Assembly (NCBI GenBank): GCA_950295325.1
Contig: OX485804.1
Coordinates: 48,782,429-48,846,428 of the forward strand
Origin: Polytrichum commune
Lineage: Eukaryota > Streptophyta > Polytrichopsida > Polytrichales > Polytrichaceae
Length of the DNA: 64,000 nucleotides
Direction of reading: 5' to 3'
Positions 61,005-64,000 of this stretch are shown in pieces. The number at the start of each line of letters is the position of its first letter. The stretch's first letter is position 1. The position numbers were made by a program, and so were the translations under genes. The notes below the pieces were generated by a model, which was not told the origin of the DNA, searched no databases, and was given only the letters and a program-made list of their open reading frames with translations.

Positions 61005-61524
61005 CAGTCCCTGGTTGAGGCATAAAGCCGGCCAGGGATGGAGGGCAAGCGAATCCGAGTCGTCCTCTCTCTATGCGTAGGATTCAAACCACATTTCCAC
61101 TTTTTGGGGCGCCCGAACACTTGCCCGGCTTGCTGCCCGATTGTATATAAGACCAATGATCGGGAAGATTTTTGGGCATAATCGGCTGAGATCTTAGTGT
61201 TTGCAAGTCCAAGGGGTGGCATGTTGACATCTTCCGGTTTTCTTTTCTTAAATTGGGACATATTCTATAAATCGGTAATTTCCTTGTAGTCTTGAACTTC
61301 AAATGGTTATTTCTCAAATTCAACCAATTCATCTATAACTAATTGTTGGTTTTCCCCGATCATAGTATAAGATGTGTATGTGGTCACACTAGGGGAACTT
61401 GCAGCTCCACAAGACAAGGTGGACATGTCTTAAATGGCTACTTCTTCTCCGACTAGTTCAACAGATGTCACCTAATCTCAATTGAATTATAATGTATTGA
61501 TGATCCAAAAAGTTTCCTTTCATT

Positions 61525-62290
61525 GTGGTCAACTAAACCTTGATGATGCATTGTTGCTTGAGGTGTTTTCCAATGATTTTATTTTAACTTATTTGAAAGT
61601 GTGTCATATGAATATTTCTTTGTGTTGGTCTTTCAAATTCCTAATTTTAGGTTCATACAATTGTCCAAATTGAGGAATAGCTAAGGAGTTGGTCACGGGA
61701 GCATCTTTTGACGACTTACTTCGTAACACTGATAACACATTTCTAATATGATCAATCACAGTAATAAATTACATATTCTGCTTCATTTTGGAGTACAATA
61801 TAATATACAAAAATGAATCTCTCAAAAGATAAATGGAACATTGTGATAATGATCCTCCAAAAGGGGAAAAAAAATCCATATCTTCAGTTCAAATAAACTC
61901 TTTGTCGATGCATTATTCCATAAGGTGTTGTCCAATCATGTAATTTCTTCCTAAAATTTTCCATTGGGATATTTCTTTGTGTTAGTCCTTGAAATTCCTA
62001 ACTTAAGTTCATAGATTCGTCCAAATTGAAAAAGAGCCAAACAATGGTATCAAGAGCACTTTTTGACGACCTACTTTGTAGCATTAAAAACAAATTGCTA
62101 ATTTTATCAATGAAGATAATAAATTACATATTTTGCTTCATTTGGGAGTACACTATAATGCACAAGAAGGCAAAAATTCAAAAGAATGAAAAGAATGTTG
62201 TCAAAATAACCCTACGAATGAGAGAAAATTCATGTCTCGAGGTCAACTAAACTTTGGCAATGCATAGTTCCTAAGATTAAAGACAAGTGT
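61525..62290 (+). repeat. Tandem repeat of about 355 bp in the centre of the long-arm element
   Basis: Two diverged units share GTGTTGGTCTTTCAAATTCCTAA-type strings, TTTTGACGACTTACTT, AATAAATTACATATTCTGCTT and GGAGTACAATATAAT. A third begins at about 62225 (GAGGTCAACTAAACTTTGG) and breaks off. Confidence 0.7.
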
Positions 62291-62391
62291 ACTTTCATTT
62301 GAGATTTTATAATTTTTTCATGTCAAATCCGATGTTGAGAATCAAAGTGATAGCCTTTATGACTCATGATAGTTAACCAGGAAAAAAACAT

Positions 62392-62765
62392 TTTCCGTGC
62401 CTAATTTGGTTACTTATCTTAATTGGACACCTATATTTCAATGGTATGCGGTGCGGTGTGGTGTGATGAGGCCTTAAAAATGGATACCAAGAAGACACAT
62501 GTCCGATACAATTGGATAACCATTGTAAGCTCAATGGTCAACATGGTTGTTTTTGTGTGTGTATGGGTGAGGGGGATGACCATATAATGAGCGCGGAAAA
62601 ACTTTTCTTTGATAATGATATCTTTGTTCATACGAGCTCCAAAATTAAGAGGAAAGTGGATGCAACTTTGATTTAGATTTGCTAACCATCTCGTGCTAGT
62701 CGCGTGTTCCATACCCTAGGAGACGCATGCTAGTTGGAGAAGAAGTAACCATTTAAGACCCGTCC
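62392..62765 (+). repeat. Dispersed repeat R1, copy 4
   Basis: Runs from GTGCCTAATTTGGTTACTTA to AAGTAACCATTTAAGACCCG. Its last 40 bases are also the inner end of the right arm of the long-arm element. Confidence 0.6.
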
Positions 62766-63244
62766 ACCTGGTCTTGTGGAGCTGCAAGTGTGACCACATA
62801 CCCGTTTTATACTATGGTCGAGAAAACCAACAATTAGTTATAGATGAACCGGTTGAATTTGAGAAATAACCGGTTGAAGTTCAAGATTCCAAGGAAATTA
62901 CTGATCATTTAAGATATTACCGATTTACAAAATATACCCCAATTTAAGAAAAGAAAACCGGAAGATGTCAACATGCCACCCCTTGAACTTGCAAACACTA
63001 AGATCTCAACCAGTTATGCCCAAAAATCTCCTTGATCATTGGTCTTATATACAATTGGGCAGCAAGCCGGGCAAGCGTTCGGGCGGCCCAAAAAGTGAAA
63101 ATGTGGTTTGAATCCTACGCGTAGAGAGAGGACGACTCGGATTCGTTTGCCCTCCGTCCATGGCCGGCTTTATGCCTCAACCGGGGACTTGCCCCCCCCC
63201 CCCTCCTTTTCCTTTGTTCGAAAAAGGGTGGGTTAAACCCAAGG

Positions 63245-63346
63245 TCTCAGCCTGAATCCCGTGTGAACTCCAAGGTTAAACCACTTAAGGCCAGAATAGT
63301 ACTCAGATGGGTGACCTTCCTAGCACTTGATTTATGGGGCACCCTA
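63245..63346 (+). pseudogene. 5S rRNA-like segment
   Basis: AATCCC-x4-TGAACTCCAAGGTTAA, then GAATAGTACTCAGATGGGTG and ACCTTCCTAG, ending GGGGCACCC, follows the 3' three quarters of plant 5S rRNA (ATCCCATCAGAACTCCGCAG, GAGTAGTACTAGGATGGGTG, ACCTCCTGGGAAGTC). The internal control regions (A box, intermediate element, C box) are all traceable. The 5' quarter is diverged and no tandem neighbour or spacer is present, so this is not a normal 5S array unit. It could be a dispersed 5S pseudogene, a 5S-derived SINE, or part of a Cassandra-type element, which is known to carry a 5S domain. Confidence 0.75.
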
Positions 63347-63394
63347 CCACATAGGGTCCACCCAATCATAGAGGGGGTATCCGGATGAACTAGA

Positions 63395-63695
63395 TATTTT
63401 CAACCAACTATGTGGGAATAACTACTTAATGAGAATGTAGTATTAAACCAAGGAAAGTTGTTTATGTTCTATATTGTCTGAAAAACCTATTGAACTTTCG
63501 ATAGTAAAAATTGAACTCAATAGTGCAATAACGTCTCAATTAGGAATTAAATTTACTACCAAAAATTCAATAGGTTGTTCGGACAATATAGAACCTAATC
63601 AACTTTCCTTGGTTTAGTATTACATTCTCATTAAGTAGTTATTGCATTGTGTAACTTTGATTAGTAACAAGCACTACTTGGGATAATCGATGTAG
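63395..63695. mobile_element. MITE family E, copy 4, with about 80-bp hairpin arms
   Basis: GGAATAACTACTTAATGAGA onward (63413-63495) is matched in inverse by 63565-63646 (ATTCTCATTAAGTAGTTATT). The right end TTGGGATAATCGATGTAG and interior match 47503-47713. The left terminus is eroded. Confidence 0.65.
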
Positions 63696-64000
63696 TATAG
63701 ACCCTACGAATTATGAGAGTATTACCCAAATGTACTTAACAAGTAAATGTTGCAATTCTATCACTTACTATGTGGTTTTTTTCCCATATTTCAATCATCT
63801 ATGACAAACTTTCATTACATCACTGTTAGCATGCAAAATATAGGTCATTGTGGTAACTTTTTTAGTGATATTTTTAATGAATAACTTTACAAATACTATC
63901 ACCGCAACTTCCTTTCAATTCATCCAAATGCCATGTATTGAAACAAAGTTTGGTCTATTTTGCATCTTAATATGTATGCAATGTAATCTCGGGGGGTGCA
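63696..64000. other. Intergenic to the window end, no gene
   Basis: AT-rich sequence resembling the interior of family T (CAATTCTATCACTTACTATGTG; CATCTATGACAAACTTTCATT), without termini. Possibly a T fragment. Confidence 0.35.

Larger units (their letters stand above)
61005..63195. mobile_element. Element with inverted arms of about 465 bp
   Basis: The left arm 61005-61467 and right arm 62728-63195 are inverse copies. Landmarks: TTGAGGCATAAAGCCGGCC, AGGACGACTCGGATTCG, CCGGCTTGCTGCCC, then a whole family D MITE (61154-61374; inverse 62811-63043), then GAGCTGCAAGTGTGACCACA and GGAGAAGAAGTAACCATT. The outer ends lie in C runs, so no target duplication can be read. It is either a foldback or long-arm MULE-like element, or a local inverted duplication. 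There is no transposase in the 1.26-kb centre. Confidence 0.7.

Noticed and set aside
60493-61023. Minus-strand gene of 176 codons
   Set aside because: The composition bias of the complementary A/C-rich strand makes stops rare; no domain or family signal.

Overview
The window looks like nuclear DNA from a land plant, probably a non-seed or large-genome lineage; I cannot name the species. The case rests on a CIP7-type gene (a plant-specific family) whose GT-AG introns can be read by eye, an ARF/ARL GTPase gene with introns, and dense plant-style transposon debris. That debris includes PIF/Harbinger, MULE-type and TA-target MITEs, a LINE, and many microsatellites and G/C homopolymers.

Layout. 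1-6 kb: a large multi-block gene (1381-5909) coding for a transposase-like protein I cannot assign firmly to a family; it has zinc-finger-like Cys/His clusters and a conserved acidic core. A diverged copy of its C-terminus lies at 16178-16519. 6-22 kb: MITE-rich sequence with a TA-flanked MITE, a very symmetric MULE-type MITE with an exact 9-bp target duplication, two PIF-type MITEs, a 65-bp tandem array, and a relic PIF/Harbinger transposon (19470-21075) whose transposase is truncated. 22-37 kb: the gene-bearing island. A CIP7-like gene on the plus strand (23777-32686) can be assembled as ten exons whose phases all agree, giving 1781 codons plus a stop. A three-exon ARF/ARL GTPase gene lies on the minus strand (36788-35710). 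Three tandem copies of a roughly 260-370 bp unit lie upstream of it. 39-57 kb: more MITEs, several nested in one another, and a 282-bp tandem repeat. 57-60.5 kb: a decayed LINE on the plus strand with readable reverse-transcriptase thumb, RNase H and zinc-knuckle pieces. 61-63.2 kb: a 2.2-kb element with inverted arms of about 465 bp, followed by a 5S-rRNA-like segment and a further MITE.

The genes do not form a pathway. The host functions present are a light-signalling protein (CIP7, a COP1 partner) and a membrane-trafficking type GTPase. The rest is transposon history. At least five insertion-into-insertion events can be read directly, giving a relative order of activity: the dispersed repeat R1 and MITE family D are old hosts, while the TA-flanked family, family E, the PIF element and family C came later.

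Family labels used below: A = PIF MITEs with GGGGCGGTTTACAC-like ends; C = MITEs with GGGCCRCTTCACAC-like ends; D = MITEs with GATCGGGGAGA-like ends; E = MITEs with CTACATTGATTATCCC-like ends; T = TA-flanked CACTAAAT MITEs; R1 = dispersed repeat ending in ACCATTTAAGACCC. All alignments were done by eye, so repeat boundaries are good to a few bases only where a target duplication is stated.
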